This document shows, in pieces, positions 9,538 to 18,287 of a stretch of DNA of 64,000 bases. The translations under genes and the position numbers were made by a program. Positions within the stretch are counted from its first letter, which is position 1; each line of letters starts with the position of its first letter. The DNA comes from Rhizobium sp. ACO-34A. GTDB lineage: Bacteria > Pseudomonadota > Alphaproteobacteria > Rhizobiales > Rhizobiaceae. The notes beneath the pieces were generated by a model, which saw nothing but the letters and a program-made list of their open reading frames with translations, made no database searches and was not told the DNA's origin. The stretch covers positions 1,119,001 to 1,183,000 of the forward strand of contig CP021371.1 of the NCBI GenBank assembly GCA_002600635.1, given 5' to 3'.

Positions 9538-9605
9538 CAAACGCACGGCGAGGCCGTTGAAATTTACTGTCTATGCCCGCTGCAACGAGTCCATGGCTTC
9601 AGTCC

Positions 9606-10064
9606 TCAATCGCTCTCGCGCCTGCCCTTGAAGAAGCCACGCAGGATCTCGGCTGATTCCGTTTCGGCAATGCCGGAATAGACCTCCGGCACATGATGGC
9701 ATGTGGGTTGCCGATAGAAACGCACGCCATTGTCGACGCCGCCGCCCTTTGGATCTTCCGCGCCATAATAGAGACGACGAATGCGTGCGAACGAGATGGC
9801 CGCCGCACACATGGTGCAGGGTTCCAGCGTCACATAGAGGTCAGCACCCGAAAGCCGCTCGTCGCCGATGCTCTCCGCGGCGCGCCGGATGGCAAGAATT
9901 TCGGCATGGGCGGTGATGTCGCGCAGCGCACGCGTCTCGTTTCCTGCCCGCGCCACGATCGATCCCTCATGGACGATGACGGCCCCGATCGGCACCTCGC
10001 CACGGTCCCCTGCGGCACGCGCTTCCTCAAGGGCGGCCTCCATGAAGCCGTTTGTCTCCGCCAT
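9606..10064 (-). CDS. tadA: tRNA-specific adenosine deaminase
   Basis: Converts A34 to inosine in the wobble position of tRNA-Arg(ACG), an essential step. The protein is 152 residues, normal for TadA. The zinc and proton-shuttle motif HAEILAIR and the zinc-binding PCTMCAAAI are both present and ordered as in the family, with GAVIVHEGSIVARAGNET before them. The C-terminal half keeps YYGAEDPKGGGVDNG. The start ATG at 10064 has a GGAAAG-type site upstream. It is divergent from the pseudouridine synthase gene, 69 bp away. Confidence 0.95.
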   Translation of the reverse strand: MAETNGFMEAALEEARAAGDRGEVPIGAVIVHEGSIVARAGNETRALRDITAHAEILAIRRAAESIGDERLSGADLYVTLEPCTMCAAAISFARIRRLYYGAEDPKGGGVDNGVRFYRQPTCHHVPEVYSGIAETESAEILRGFFKGRRESD

Positions 10065-10133
10065 TGAACAACTTTCCTCTTAACCAAGGCCGCGTGACCT
10101 GATACGACAGCCCAAACGACAGGCAAACAGCAA

Positions 10134-12185
10134 ATGACATTTAAAGACAAGTCCAGGCGACCGACGGGCAAAACCTCCGATCGCAGCGGCAAGCCGCTCA
10201 CTCGCAAACCGGCCGGCGCCGACAGGAAGCCGGAGCCGAAGGCTGCACGCAGCACGGCTGAGGTTTCCGGCGACGAGGCGATGAAGCCCGAACGCATTTC
10301 GAAACTGCTCGCGCGAGCAGGCGTGGCCTCGCGCCGCGATGTCGAACGGATGATCATGGAAGGCCGCGTGAGCCTGAACGGCAAGGTGCTCGACACCCCG
10401 GTCGTCAACGCCACGCTTTCCGACCGGATCGAGGTCGATGGCGAGGCGATCCGCGGCATCGAGCGTACCCGGCTCTGGCTCTATCACAAGCCGGCGGGAC
10501 TGGTGACCACCAATTCCGATCCGGAGGGCCGCCCGACCGTTTTCGACAACCTGCCGGAAGATCTGCCGCGCGTGATGTCGATCGGCCGTCTCGACATCAA
10601 CACCGAGGGCCTGTTGCTGCTGACCAATGACGGCGGCCTGGCGCGCGTGCTCGAGCTGCCGACCACCGGCTGGCTCCGCCGTTACCGCGTGCGCGCCCAT
10701 GGCGAGATCGATCAGCCCGCGCTCGACAAGCTCAAGGAAGGCATTGCCGTCGATGGCGTGCTCTATGGCTCCATCGACGCAACGCTCGACCGTACCCAGG
10801 GTCACAATCAGTGGATCACCATGGGCCTGCGCGAAGGCAAGAACCGCGAAATCAAGAACGTGCTCGGCGCGCTCGGTCTCGACGTCAACCGCCTGATCCG
10901 CATTTCCTACGGTCCGTTCCAGCTCGGTGACCTGCCGGAAGGCAAGGTCGTCGAGGTTCGCGGCCGCATGCTGCGCGACCAGCTCGGGCCGCGCCTGATC
11001 GAGGACGCCAAGGCCAACTTCGATGCGCCGATCTATGAACACGGCTCGCCGGAAGAGGAAGAGGCTCCCGCCCGGCAGAAGGCTCAGAAGTCCGATTGGT
11101 CGCGCGAGGAAAACCCGCGTGGCGACCGACGTCGCGAAGACAGCCGCGAGCGGGCGCTCGATCGCCTCGACACCCGTCGCGACGAAACGCGTGGCAAGCC
11201 CGAAGGACCGCGGAATGGCGGCAAGCGCGGCTTTGGCGACCGTCCCGGACGCGACGAGGATCGTGGAGGCTTTGCCGACCGCCCCAAGCGTGCGCCGGCT
11301 TTGAAGTCGCGCACAGCCAATGTCTGGATGGCACCCGGTGCCCGTCCGGTTGCCGAGAAGAAGACTGCGGAAGGGGGCGATGCCGAAAGGCAGCCGCATA
11401 CCCGTCGCGAAGGGGCACCTGCCAGCAACCGCTACGGCCGCGGCAAGGACGGTAAGCCGACCAAGGCTCTGACCCGTTTCGACCCCGACCGCAAGGGCGG
11501 TTCAGATTTCGCCCGCCGCGATGACGGCCCGCGTGTGCAGGTCAGCCGTGCCCGTGACGAAGAGGGTGAATGGATCCGTGCCGAAGGTCCTGATCGTTCG
11601 TCGAAGGATCGTGGCGAAGGCTTCGGAGCCAAGCGTGGCATTGGCGATCGCCCCGAGAGAGGCGACCGTGCGGCCCGTCCGGCCCGCACCGGCGGAGATC
11701 GCGCCTTCGGTGATCGTCCTCGTTTTGACAGGCCTCGCGATGACCGTCCCAGAGGTGAGCGGCCTTTCGGTGACAAGCCTCGCGGTGACAGGTCCCGTGA
11801 TGACCGTCCCCGGGACGACCGCCCCCGTGACGACCGCCCAAGAGGCGACCGGAATTTCGGTGAACGGCCGTTTGGCGATAAGCCGCGGGGTCCCCGCAGC
11901 GCCGACAGCCGGCCGGCCGGCGACCGTCCGTTCGGCGGCAAGCCGAAGGGTGGCAAGCCTTTTGGAGCCAGGGATGGCGCAGGAAGCGGCGAAAGAGCCG
12001 GCGGTCCCGGCGGCTTCTCCGGCAAGCCGCGCGGCGATCGCCCGAGCGGTGGCAAGGGCCCTGGTGGCAAGACTTTTGGCGGCAAGAGCTTCGGCGGCAA
12101 AGGCCCCGGTGGCAAGAGCTTTGGCGGCAAACCCTCCGGTGGCAAGCCTTCCGGCGGGCGCGGTCCCGCCAGGGGCAAGAGGTAA
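10134..12185 (+). CDS. RluB/RsuA-family rRNA pseudouridine synthase with long low-complexity tail
   Basis: Residues about 50-110 form an S4 RNA-binding domain (RISKLLARAGVASRRDVERM, then GRVSLNGKVL). The catalytic domain follows with GRLDINTEGLLLLTNDGG, where the Asp of GRLD is the catalytic one, and a closing LREGKNREIKNVLGALG. The likely product is pseudouridine in 23S rRNA. After about residue 300 there are nearly 380 residues of Arg/Asp/Gly/Lys-rich repeats (DDRPR, GERPFGDKPRG, GGKSFGGK types), absent from E. coli RluB. Such tails bind RNA or may phase-separate; that is inference. The N-terminus also carries a basic Pro/Lys/Arg extension. The gene ends 6 bp before rsmD, so the two rRNA-modifying enzymes are co-transcribed. 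Confidence 0.9.
   Translation: MTFKDKSRRPTGKTSDRSGKPLTRKPAGADRKPEPKAARSTAEVSGDEAMKPERISKLLARAGVASRRDVERMIMEGRVSLNGKVLDTPVVNATLSDRIEVDGEAIRGIERTRLWLYHKPAGLVTTNSDPEGRPTVFDNLPEDLPRVMSIGRLDINTEGLLLLTNDGGLARVLELPTTGWLRRYRVRAHGEIDQPALDKLKEGIAVDGVLYGSIDATLDRTQGHNQWITMGLREGKNREIKNVLGALGLDVNRLIRISYGPFQLGDLPEGKVVEVRGRMLRDQLGPRLIEDAKANFDAPIYEHGSPEEEEAPARQKAQKSDWSREENPRGDRRREDSRERALDRLDTRRDETRGKPEGPRNGGKRGFGDRPGRDEDRGGFADRPKRAPALKSRTANVWMAPGARPVAEKKTAEGGDAERQPHTRREGAPASNRYGRGKDGKPTKALTRFDPDRKGGSDFARRDDGPRVQVSRARDEEGEWIRAEGPDRSSKDRGEGFGAKRGIGDRPERGDRAARPARTGGDRAFGDRPRFDRPRDDRPRGERPFGDKPRGDRSRDDRPRDDRPRDDRPRGDRNFGERPFGDKPRGPRSADSRPAGDRPFGGKPKGGKPFGARDGAGSGERAGGPGGFSGKPRGDRPSGGKGPGGKTFGGKSFGGKGPGGKSFGGKPSGGKPSGGRGPARGKR
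11701..12184 (+). repeat. Tandem degenerate coding repeats in the pseudouridine synthase tail
   Basis: The DNA contains many imperfect repeats of two kinds. From about 11701 to 11900 the unit encodes GDRPR or DDRPR variants; from about 11935 to 12180 the unit encodes GGK(S/P/T)(F/P)G variants. The units differ mostly at third positions, so they were not copied very recently. Slippage and strain-to-strain length change are likely here. Confidence 0.85.
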
Positions 12186-12191
12186 CGGGCG

Positions 12192-12752
12192 GTGCGGGTC
12201 GTCGGCGGAGAGTTCCGCGGCCGCTCCCTGGCCGCCCCGAAGACCAATGCCATCCGGCCGACCATCGACCGGACGCGCGAAAGTCTGTTCAACATTCTGT
12301 CCCATGCCCATCCGGGTTCGCTGGATGGCACCCGCGTGCTCGACCTTTTCGCGGGCACGGGCGCCGTCGGCATAGAGGCGCTGTCGCGCGGCTGTCGCTC
12401 CGCGCTCTTCGTCGAAAACAGCGTCGAGGGTCGCAGCCTGCTGTGGGAAAACATCGATGCGCTCGGTCTGCATGGCCGTGCCAAGATCCTGCGCCGCGAC
12501 GCGACGGATCTCGGCACGGCATCCAACATCGAGCCTTTCCATGTGCTCTTCGCCGATCCGCCTTATGGTCAGGGTCTCGGCGAAAAGGCCTTCGAGGCCG
12601 CTCATAAGGGCGGCTGGCTGGCGCCTGATGCGCTGGCCATTCTGGAAGAGCGCGCGGACGTGACCGTCTCCGTCGGTCCCGCCTTCGCCTTTCTGGAGGA
12701 GCGCACCTTCGGTGACACGAAAATGTACTTCTTTTCCTATAGGCCGTCCTGA
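12192..12752 (+). CDS. rsmD: 16S rRNA (guanine(966)-N2)-methyltransferase
   Basis: A 186-residue SAM-dependent methyltransferase acting on the small ribosomal subunit. It begins MRVVGGEFRGRSLAAP and carries IRPTIDRTRESLFNIL, the SAM-binding LDLFAGTGAVGIEALSRG, and the N2-guanine catalytic motif ADPPYGQG. These match RsmD closely in order and spacing. The start is GTG at 12192, 6 bp after the pseudouridine synthase stop, with the end of that gene (GGGGCAAGAGG) serving as ribosome site. Nothing is missing. Confidence 0.95.
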   Translation: MRVVGGEFRGRSLAAPKTNAIRPTIDRTRESLFNILSHAHPGSLDGTRVLDLFAGTGAVGIEALSRGCRSALFVENSVEGRSLLWENIDALGLHGRAKILRRDATDLGTASNIEPFHVLFADPPYGQGLGEKAFEAAHKGGWLAPDALAILEERADVTVSVGPAFAFLEERTFGDTKMYFFSYRPS

Positions 12753-12777
12753 TCTCGTCTGACGAAAGCAGGTTACC

Positions 12778-13665
12778 ATGAGCGATGCCGGCGCGCTGAC
12801 CATCTCCCCCAACCGAACGGAATCAGGGGGAGGGCCAACTGTCGGGCTTGCTCTGGGCGCCGGCGGTGCGCGGGGTTTTGCCCATATCCCGGTGATCGAG
12901 GCTCTGGATGAGATGGGTATCCGTCCGGTAGCGATTGCCGGCTCTTCCATGGGAGCGATCATGGGCGCCGGCATGGCGGCAGGCATGACGGGCGCGGAAA
13001 TCCGCCAGTATGTGCTGGAGACGATCGGCAAGCGCTCGATCATCGCCAACCGCCTGTGGAGCCTCGGACCTGCGACCATGCGCGATGCGCTTGGCGGCTT
13101 CAAGTTCGGGCAGTTCAACCTGCACCGCATTCTGGAAGCATTTCTGCCGGAAACCATTCCCGCCGATTTTGCCGCGCTCGGTATTCCGCTGAAAATCATC
13201 GTCACCGATTATTACGGCCAGCACGAGGTCGTTTGCGAGGAGGGGAACCTCTTCGAGGCGATTGCGGCGTCTTCCGCCTTGCCGGCGCTCTTCATGCCGG
13301 TGCATCTCGGCGGCCGGGTGATGATCGACGGCGGCATCTTCAATCCGGTTCCCTACGACCAGCTCGTCGATGCAGCCGATATCGTGATTGGCGTCGATGT
13401 GGTGGGTGGGCCCGATGGCGATCCAACGCAGTCACCCAACCGCATGGATAGCCTCTTCGGTGCTTCGCAGCTGATGATGCAGTCCAACATCGCGTTGAAG
13501 CTGAAGCTCGGCGCACCGGACATCTTCCTGCGTCCGAACGTCAATGCCTTCCGCGTTCTCGATTTTCTGAAGGCGCGTCAGGTCATCGAATCCACCGAGG
13601 GAATCAAGGACGTGCTGAAGCGTGAACTGGATGCGCGCATCGAGGATTTCGTGCGCCGCCGCTGA
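12778..13665 (+). CDS. Patatin-like phospholipase (RssA type)
   Basis: A 295-residue lipid acyl hydrolase. The oxyanion loop GAGGARGFAH (residues about 27-36), the nucleophile elbow GSSMG (about 59-63) and the catalytic Asp in MIDGGIFNPVPYD are all present, so the Ser-Asp dyad is complete. No signal peptide is seen, so it acts in the cytoplasm or at the inner face of the membrane. The start ATG at 12778 follows GCAGGTTACC, 25 bp after rsmD. Its stop lies 21 bp from the stop of the convergent antiporter gene. The physiological lipid is unknown. Confidence 0.9.
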   Translation: MSDAGALTISPNRTESGGGPTVGLALGAGGARGFAHIPVIEALDEMGIRPVAIAGSSMGAIMGAGMAAGMTGAEIRQYVLETIGKRSIIANRLWSLGPATMRDALGGFKFGQFNLHRILEAFLPETIPADFAALGIPLKIIVTDYYGQHEVVCEEGNLFEAIAASSALPALFMPVHLGGRVMIDGGIFNPVPYDQLVDAADIVIGVDVVGGPDGDPTQSPNRMDSLFGASQLMMQSNIALKLKLGAPDIFLRPNVNAFRVLDFLKARQVIESTEGIKDVLKRELDARIEDFVRRR

Positions 13666-13686
13666 CGGCTGGATCGTGTTTCCCGC

Positions 13687-15519
13687 TCAGTCCGGAGCCG
13701 TTGCAACGTCCTGCGGCTGCTGCAGGCCGGCCTCGGCCGCGAAACCATCGGCGGCAACGCGTTTCGGTTTGACCAGCGGTTCCGGGCGTACCGGTCGGTT
13801 CAGCAGCATGTGACGTCCCGCCTGAATGCCTTCGGATGCCTGCAGCTTCAGCCGTTCCTCGTCGCGGCGGCGAATGTCCTCGCCGATCTTGTATGCCTCG
13901 TCCTCGCTGGAGCCCAGCGCCTCGATGGTCCGGCGGCCGAAGAGAAGACCCGATTCCAGCGTCTCGCGCAGTTCGTATTCGACGTCGCGGGCGCGAAGAG
14001 ACAGGCTGTGAATACGGTCGTAGGAGCGCACGAAAAGTCGGGCGTCGGGATATTCCACGCTGATGAGATCGACGATCTTGTCGGTCACTTCCTTCTTCTG
14101 GGTGCAGACGGCGACGATCTTGGCCTTTTCGACGCCGGCCGCGCGCAGCACGTCGAGCCGGGTGCCGTCACCGAAATAGATGCGGAAGCCGAAGGATGCG
14201 GCCTGCCGGATACGGTCGGCGGAATCATCGATGATCGTCACGTCGCGGCCGCTGGCGAGCAGGATCTGCGCCGCGATCTGACCGAAACGGGAGAAGCCGA
14301 TCATCAACACGTCTGCGCCGGCGCCCTCGAAATCCTCTTCCAGTTCCTCCGGTGCTTCGCCGCCGCCGACAAGGCGACGGGCAAGAAGCGTGGCAAGCGG
14401 CGTGAGCGCCATCGTCAGCGTGACGATGGAAATGAGCAGCGAGGATTTGGCGCCATCGATCAGGCCTGACGCAGCGGCCGTTGTGAACAGCACGAAACCG
14501 AATTCACCGCCCTGTGGCAGCAGAAGCGCGATGCGCACGGCGTCGTCGCGGTCCGAGCCGCCGGCGCGGCAGAGGACGTAGAGCACGATGGCCTTGATGA
14601 CCATCAGCGTGGGAACGGCGATGGCGATGGTCCAGATATTCTCGACGATGACGCCGAGTTCCATCGACAGGCCGACGGCCATGAAGAATAGCGCGAGCAG
14701 AATACCGCGGAACGGCTCGATATCCGCTTCCAGTTCGTGGCGATAGGAGGATTCGGCCAGCATCACACCGGAGAGGAATGCGCCCATGGCCATGGAGAGG
14801 CCGCTCGCCTGCATCAGCAGCGCCGATCCCATGACCACGAAGAGCGCGGCGGCAATCATAACCTCGCGCGCGCCGGTGCGGGCGATGATCTGGAAGAGCG
14901 GGGTCAGCAGGTAACGGCCGGCCATGATCATTGCGACGATGGCGACGATGGCGAAACCGAAGTCGGCAAGTGCTGCCTGGCTGCTTTCCGTCTGGTTGCT
15001 GCCGAGAATGGACACCATAGCCAGCAGCGGCACGATGGCCAGATCCTGGAACAGCAGGACGGAGAACGCCCGCTGGCCGTAGCGACTGTTCATGTCGCCC
15101 TGGTCGTTGAGGATCTGCAGGGCAAAGGCCGTGGAAGACAGCGCCAGCCCGAAGCCTGCCACCAGCGCGCCGCGCCATTCCATGAGGCCGGTGTAGACGG
15201 CGGCGGCCGCAAGGACGAGACCCGTCACGAGAACCTGTGCCGTGCCGAGGCCGAAGATATCCTTGCGCATGGTCCACAGGCGCGACGGCTTCAATTCGAG
15301 GCCGATGACGAACAGCAGGAACACGACGCCGAGTTCGGCAACGCCGAGCACCTGTTCGGAATCGGTGATGAGATGCATCGTTGGCCCGATGACGACGCCC
15401 GCCGCGAGATAGCCGAGAACCGTGCCGAGACCGAGCTTGCGGAAGATCGGCGCGGCGACAACAGCGCCACCCAGCAGCAACAAGGTTTCAGAGAAAAGCG
15501 CCTGCGGTGCGGTCGACAA
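13687..15519 (-). CDS. CPA2-type monovalent cation:proton antiporter with TrkA-N domain (KefB/KefC-like)
   Basis: The N-terminal 380 residues or so are a many-helix Na+/H+ exchanger domain; recognisable parts are LGYLAAGVVIGPTMHLI, ELGVVFLLFVIGLEL and a GGEFGFVLF motif. A Rossmann RCK/TrkA-N domain follows (VLMIGFSRFGQIAAQILLASG), as in glutathione-gated K+ efflux proteins. The frame is open up to 15597, but the TTG at 15519 has a strong AGAGGAGA site 7 bp upstream and gives the natural start STAPQALFSETLLLLG; I prefer it, giving 610 residues. Likely substrate K+, less likely Na+. It is divergent from pmbA. Confidence 0.9.
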   Translation of the reverse strand: MSTAPQALFSETLLLLGGAVVAAPIFRKLGLGTVLGYLAAGVVIGPTMHLITDSEQVLGVAELGVVFLLFVIGLELKPSRLWTMRKDIFGLGTAQVLVTGLVLAAAAVYTGLMEWRGALVAGFGLALSSTAFALQILNDQGDMNSRYGQRAFSVLLFQDLAIVPLLAMVSILGSNQTESSQAALADFGFAIVAIVAMIMAGRYLLTPLFQIIARTGAREVMIAAALFVVMGSALLMQASGLSMAMGAFLSGVMLAESSYRHELEADIEPFRGILLALFFMAVGLSMELGVIVENIWTIAIAVPTLMVIKAIVLYVLCRAGGSDRDDAVRIALLLPQGGEFGFVLFTTAAASGLIDGAKSSLLISIVTLTMALTPLATLLARRLVGGGEAPEELEEDFEGAGADVLMIGFSRFGQIAAQILLASGRDVTIIDDSADRIRQAASFGFRIYFGDGTRLDVLRAAGVEKAKIVAVCTQKKEVTDKIVDLISVEYPDARLFVRSYDRIHSLSLRARDVEYELRETLESGLLFGRRTIEALGSSEDEAYKIGEDIRRRDEERLKLQASEGIQAGRHMLLNRPVRPEPLVKPKRVAADGFAAEAGLQQPQDVATAPD

Positions 15520-15611
15520 TGCAGCGATCTCCTCTTGTCTGTCGTGCCGTGATCGGGAATCGCTGTTCCCACCCTTGATGCATCCTGTAATGCACAATAA
15601 ATGGAGCGGGA

Positions 15612-16973
15612 ATGAAAGGCCAAATCATGTCCAGCCAAATTGATTCCGCCAGCCTTCTCTCACGCGCCGAGCAACTTGTCGACCTCGCTTTGAAGGCAGG
15701 TGCGGACAGTGCCGATGCCGTGGTAGTGCGCTCCCGTTCCAAGTCCGTCGGCGTTCGTCTCGGCAAGGTCGAAGAGACCGATTCCTCCGAAAGCGACGAC
15801 TTCTCCCTCCGCGTCTTCATTGGCCGGCAGGTGGCGAGCGTTTCCGCCAACCCGGGCTTCGACCTCGGGCAACTGGCCGAGCGCGCCGTCGCCATGGCAA
15901 AAGTCTCTCCGGAAGATCCCTTTGCCGGTCTCGCCGAGAAGGCCGACATTGCCGCAAGCTATCCGGATCTCGATCTCTTCGATCCGACCGAGGTATCGAG
16001 CGAAGCGCTCGCGGACGCGGCCCTCGCGGCCGAAGCAGCGGCCCTTGCCGTCGAAGGCGTCAGCAATTCGGTCGGTGCCGGAGCATCGGCCGGCATGGGC
16101 GGGCTGGTGCTTGTCACCTCCCATGGCTTTTCCGGTAGCTACGCCGCGTCCCGGTTCTCCCGTTCGGTCGGCGTGATCGCCGGCGAGGGCACGCGCATGG
16201 AGCGCGATCACGATTACGACAGCCGCCTGTTCTTTGCCGATCTCGACAGTGCCGAAGAAATCGGCCGCCGGGCCGGCGAACGCACGGTGAAGCGGCTCAA
16301 TCCGCGCCAGGTCCCGACCGGCAAGGACGTGACCGTGGTCTTCGATCCGCGCGTGGCGCGCGGTTTCGTCGGACATATTGCAGGCGCCATCAATGGGGCC
16401 TCTGTCGCCCGCAAGACCTCGTTCCTGCGCGACAGGATGGGCGAGCAGGTATTGAAGGCCGGCCTTAACATTACTGACGATCCGTTGAAGGTTCGAGGCT
16501 CGTCCTCCCGTCCGTTCGATGGCGAGGGCGTGAGCGGCAAGGCGATGACGATGATCGAGGACGGTGTGCTGAAGCACTGGTTCCTGTCTTCGTCCGCGGC
16601 GCGCGAGCTTGGACTTCACACCAATGGCCGTGGCGTGCGTGGTGGTACGACCGTTTCTCCGTCCTCCACCAATCTCGCGCTGGAACCGGGCGACATTTCG
16701 CCCGAGGACCTGATCCGCAGCATCGGCACCGGTTTCTACGTGACCGAACTGATCGGCCAGGGCGTGGACATGCTCACCGGCGAATACAGCCGTGGTGCCA
16801 CCGGCTTCTGGATCGAAAACGGCGAGCTGGCTTTCCCGGTTTCCGAGGTGACCATCGCGTCCAACCTCAAGGACATGTTCATGCGCGTGACCGCCGCCAA
16901 CGATATCGACCGCAAGTTCGGCGTTGCTGCTCCGACCATTGCCATCGAGGGTATGACGCTCGCGGGGCGCTGA
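15612..16973 (+). CDS. pmbA: TldD/PmbA family metallopeptidase partner PmbA
   Basis: PmbA (TldE) forms a heterodimer with TldD that degrades small peptides, as in microcin and CcdA processing. The 453 residues include DSSESDDFSLRVFIG, ASPGMGG-like glycine-rich turns, the VVFDPRVARGFVGHIAGAIN segment and the C-terminal NGELAFPVSEVTIASNL motif found in all members. The HExxxH zinc site of TldD is absent, which points to PmbA rather than TldD. The ATG at 15612 follows GGAG by 5 bp; ATG at 15627 is an alternative five codons later. The next gene begins 14 bp downstream, so they form one transcription unit. Confidence 0.92.
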   Translation: MKGQIMSSQIDSASLLSRAEQLVDLALKAGADSADAVVVRSRSKSVGVRLGKVEETDSSESDDFSLRVFIGRQVASVSANPGFDLGQLAERAVAMAKVSPEDPFAGLAEKADIAASYPDLDLFDPTEVSSEALADAALAAEAAALAVEGVSNSVGAGASAGMGGLVLVTSHGFSGSYAASRFSRSVGVIAGEGTRMERDHDYDSRLFFADLDSAEEIGRRAGERTVKRLNPRQVPTGKDVTVVFDPRVARGFVGHIAGAINGASVARKTSFLRDRMGEQVLKAGLNITDDPLKVRGSSSRPFDGEGVSGKAMTMIEDGVLKHWFLSSSAARELGLHTNGRGVRGGTTVSPSSTNLALEPGDISPEDLIRSIGTGFYVTELIGQGVDMLTGEYSRGATGFWIENGELAFPVSEVTIASNLKDMFMRVTAANDIDRKFGVAAPTIAIEGMTLAGR

Positions 16974-16987
16974 GAGGCGGAAGCCGG

Positions 16988-17815
16988 GTGGCAAGGGAAA
17001 ACGAGATGACCGCCGATAAGGGCTTCGACTGGCTGGCTGATCTGGACCTGATTTCGGCCGCCGCCCGGGAAGCGGGAGAGATAGCGCTCAGCTATTTCGG
17101 CCGGTCGCCGGAAGTCTGGTGGAAGAACGAGGGCCAGTCTCCGGTCAGCGCTGCGGATTACGCCGCCAACAAGTGTCTCGAAGAACGCCTTCGCGCGGCC
17201 CGCCCGGATTATGGCTGGCTGTCGGAAGAGACCGACGACGACCCGGCGCGCCTCGGCTGCAGAACCGTGTTCGTCATCGACCCCATCGACGGCACACGCG
17301 CCTTCATCGGCGGGCGCAAGACGTGGTGCGTCAGCGTCGCGGTGGTGCATGACGGACGCCCCGTTGCCGGTGTGCTCGTCGCGCCGGCGCTGGAGGAAAC
17401 CTTCGCTGCTGCGGAGGGCGTGCCTTCCATCAGAAACGGTCAGCCGATCCGCGTCGCCGACACCCGACCGGGTGAAAAACTGCGGGTCGCAACGCCGCAG
17501 GATATCGTTGCCGGTTTCGATGATGAGACGCAGTCCCGCATCGAGCGCGTCGAGCATATCCCCTCGCTTGCCTATCGGCTGGCGCTGGTTGCCGATGGCC
17601 GGATCGATGCGACGCTGGTCAAGCGCAACTCTCATGACTGGGATCTCGCAGCCGCCGATCTCATCCTCCAGAATGCCGGTGGCAGGCTCACCGATCTGAA
17701 TGGTGAGCCGCTCCTTTACAACCGCCCGGATGTCAGCCACGGAGAGCTGTGCGCAGCCACGATTTCCGAGCTTTTCACCCTGTTGAAACACCTGTCTCCC
17801 AAGCCTCGCAGTTGA
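16988..17815 (+). CDS. Inositol monophosphatase family protein (CysQ/SuhB-like)
   Basis: A 275-residue Mg2+-dependent, Li+-sensitive-type phosphatase. Metal-binding motifs are SEETDDDP (about residues 79-86), DPIDGTRAFIGG (about 98-109) and the C-terminal WDLAAADLILQNAGG. GGRKTWCVSVAVVHDG is also typical. The family includes inositol phosphatase, 3'-phosphoadenosine 5'-phosphate (PAP) phosphatase and histidinol phosphatase; sequence alone does not decide, but the position just before Kdo/lipid A genes is common in rhizobia. The start is GTG at 16988 or ATG at 17006. Confidence 0.88.
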   Translation: MARENEMTADKGFDWLADLDLISAAAREAGEIALSYFGRSPEVWWKNEGQSPVSAADYAANKCLEERLRAARPDYGWLSEETDDDPARLGCRTVFVIDPIDGTRAFIGGRKTWCVSVAVVHDGRPVAGVLVAPALEETFAAAEGVPSIRNGQPIRVADTRPGEKLRVATPQDIVAGFDDETQSRIERVEHIPSLAYRLALVADGRIDATLVKRNSHDWDLAAADLILQNAGGRLTDLNGEPLLYNRPDVSHGELCAATISELFTLLKHLSPKPRS

Positions 17816-17856
17816 CCTTTGCGTCAAAATCGATCACAGGAAAGAGGGAGGCGAAT

Positions 17857-18129
17857 TTGAATGGAAAGAGACTGGAAATGACGGATTCCAACGATAAGAA
17901 ACAGCTTCTGCACCTCGTCTTCGGCGGTGAATTGTCGAACCTCGAAGAGGTCCAGTTTCGCAATCTGAACGACCTTGATATCGTTGGAATTTTCCCGGAT
18001 TATGCATCCGCTCTCGTTGCCTGGAAGTCGAAGGCCCAGCAGACGGTCGACAATGCGCACATGCGCTACTTCATCGTCCACATGCACCGGTTGCTCAACC
18101 CCGGTGACGCGGCCGCTACGAAGGGCTGA
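17857..18129 (+). CDS. DUF4170 domain protein
   Basis: A small soluble protein whose core reads LLHLVFGGELSNLEEVQF, then DLDIVGIFPDYASALVAWKSKAQQTVD and MRYFIVHMHRLLNP. This is the DUF4170 pattern found next to waaA in rhizobia; its function is not known. The start was placed at TTG 17857 because GGGAGG lies exactly 6 bp upstream, giving 90 residues. The ATG at 17878 (83 residues) is the usual annotation choice but has a poorer ribosome site. The gene follows the phosphatase after 41 bp and probably belongs to the envelope operon that continues with waaA. Confidence 0.8.
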   Translation: MNGKRLEMTDSNDKKQLLHLVFGGELSNLEEVQFRNLNDLDIVGIFPDYASALVAWKSKAQQTVDNAHMRYFIVHMHRLLNPGDAAATKG

Positions 18130-18287
18130 CGTCGGTATTTCAACAGGCGATTGCCGGCTTGTCTCGGCTTTTGGTGATCGCCGATGTCACGTTTTGAACT
18201 CAGTTATCTCGCATTCCGTAATTTTTGCACCGCCAGCTCCTGAAAGGGCGACATGGCATCGATGACGAACATGAACGGTTTCGGCCC

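Noticed and set aside
11701..12184. CRISPR-like regular repeats
   Set aside because: The repeats are in frame, degenerate at third positions and encode a low-complexity protein tail; there are no spacers or cas genes.
11502..13205. Long minus-strand frame of 567 codons opposite the pseudouridine synthase tail, rsmD and the patatin gene
   Set aside because: It mirrors the repeats and two well-identified genes and has low-complexity Ala/Arg content with no recognisable motif.
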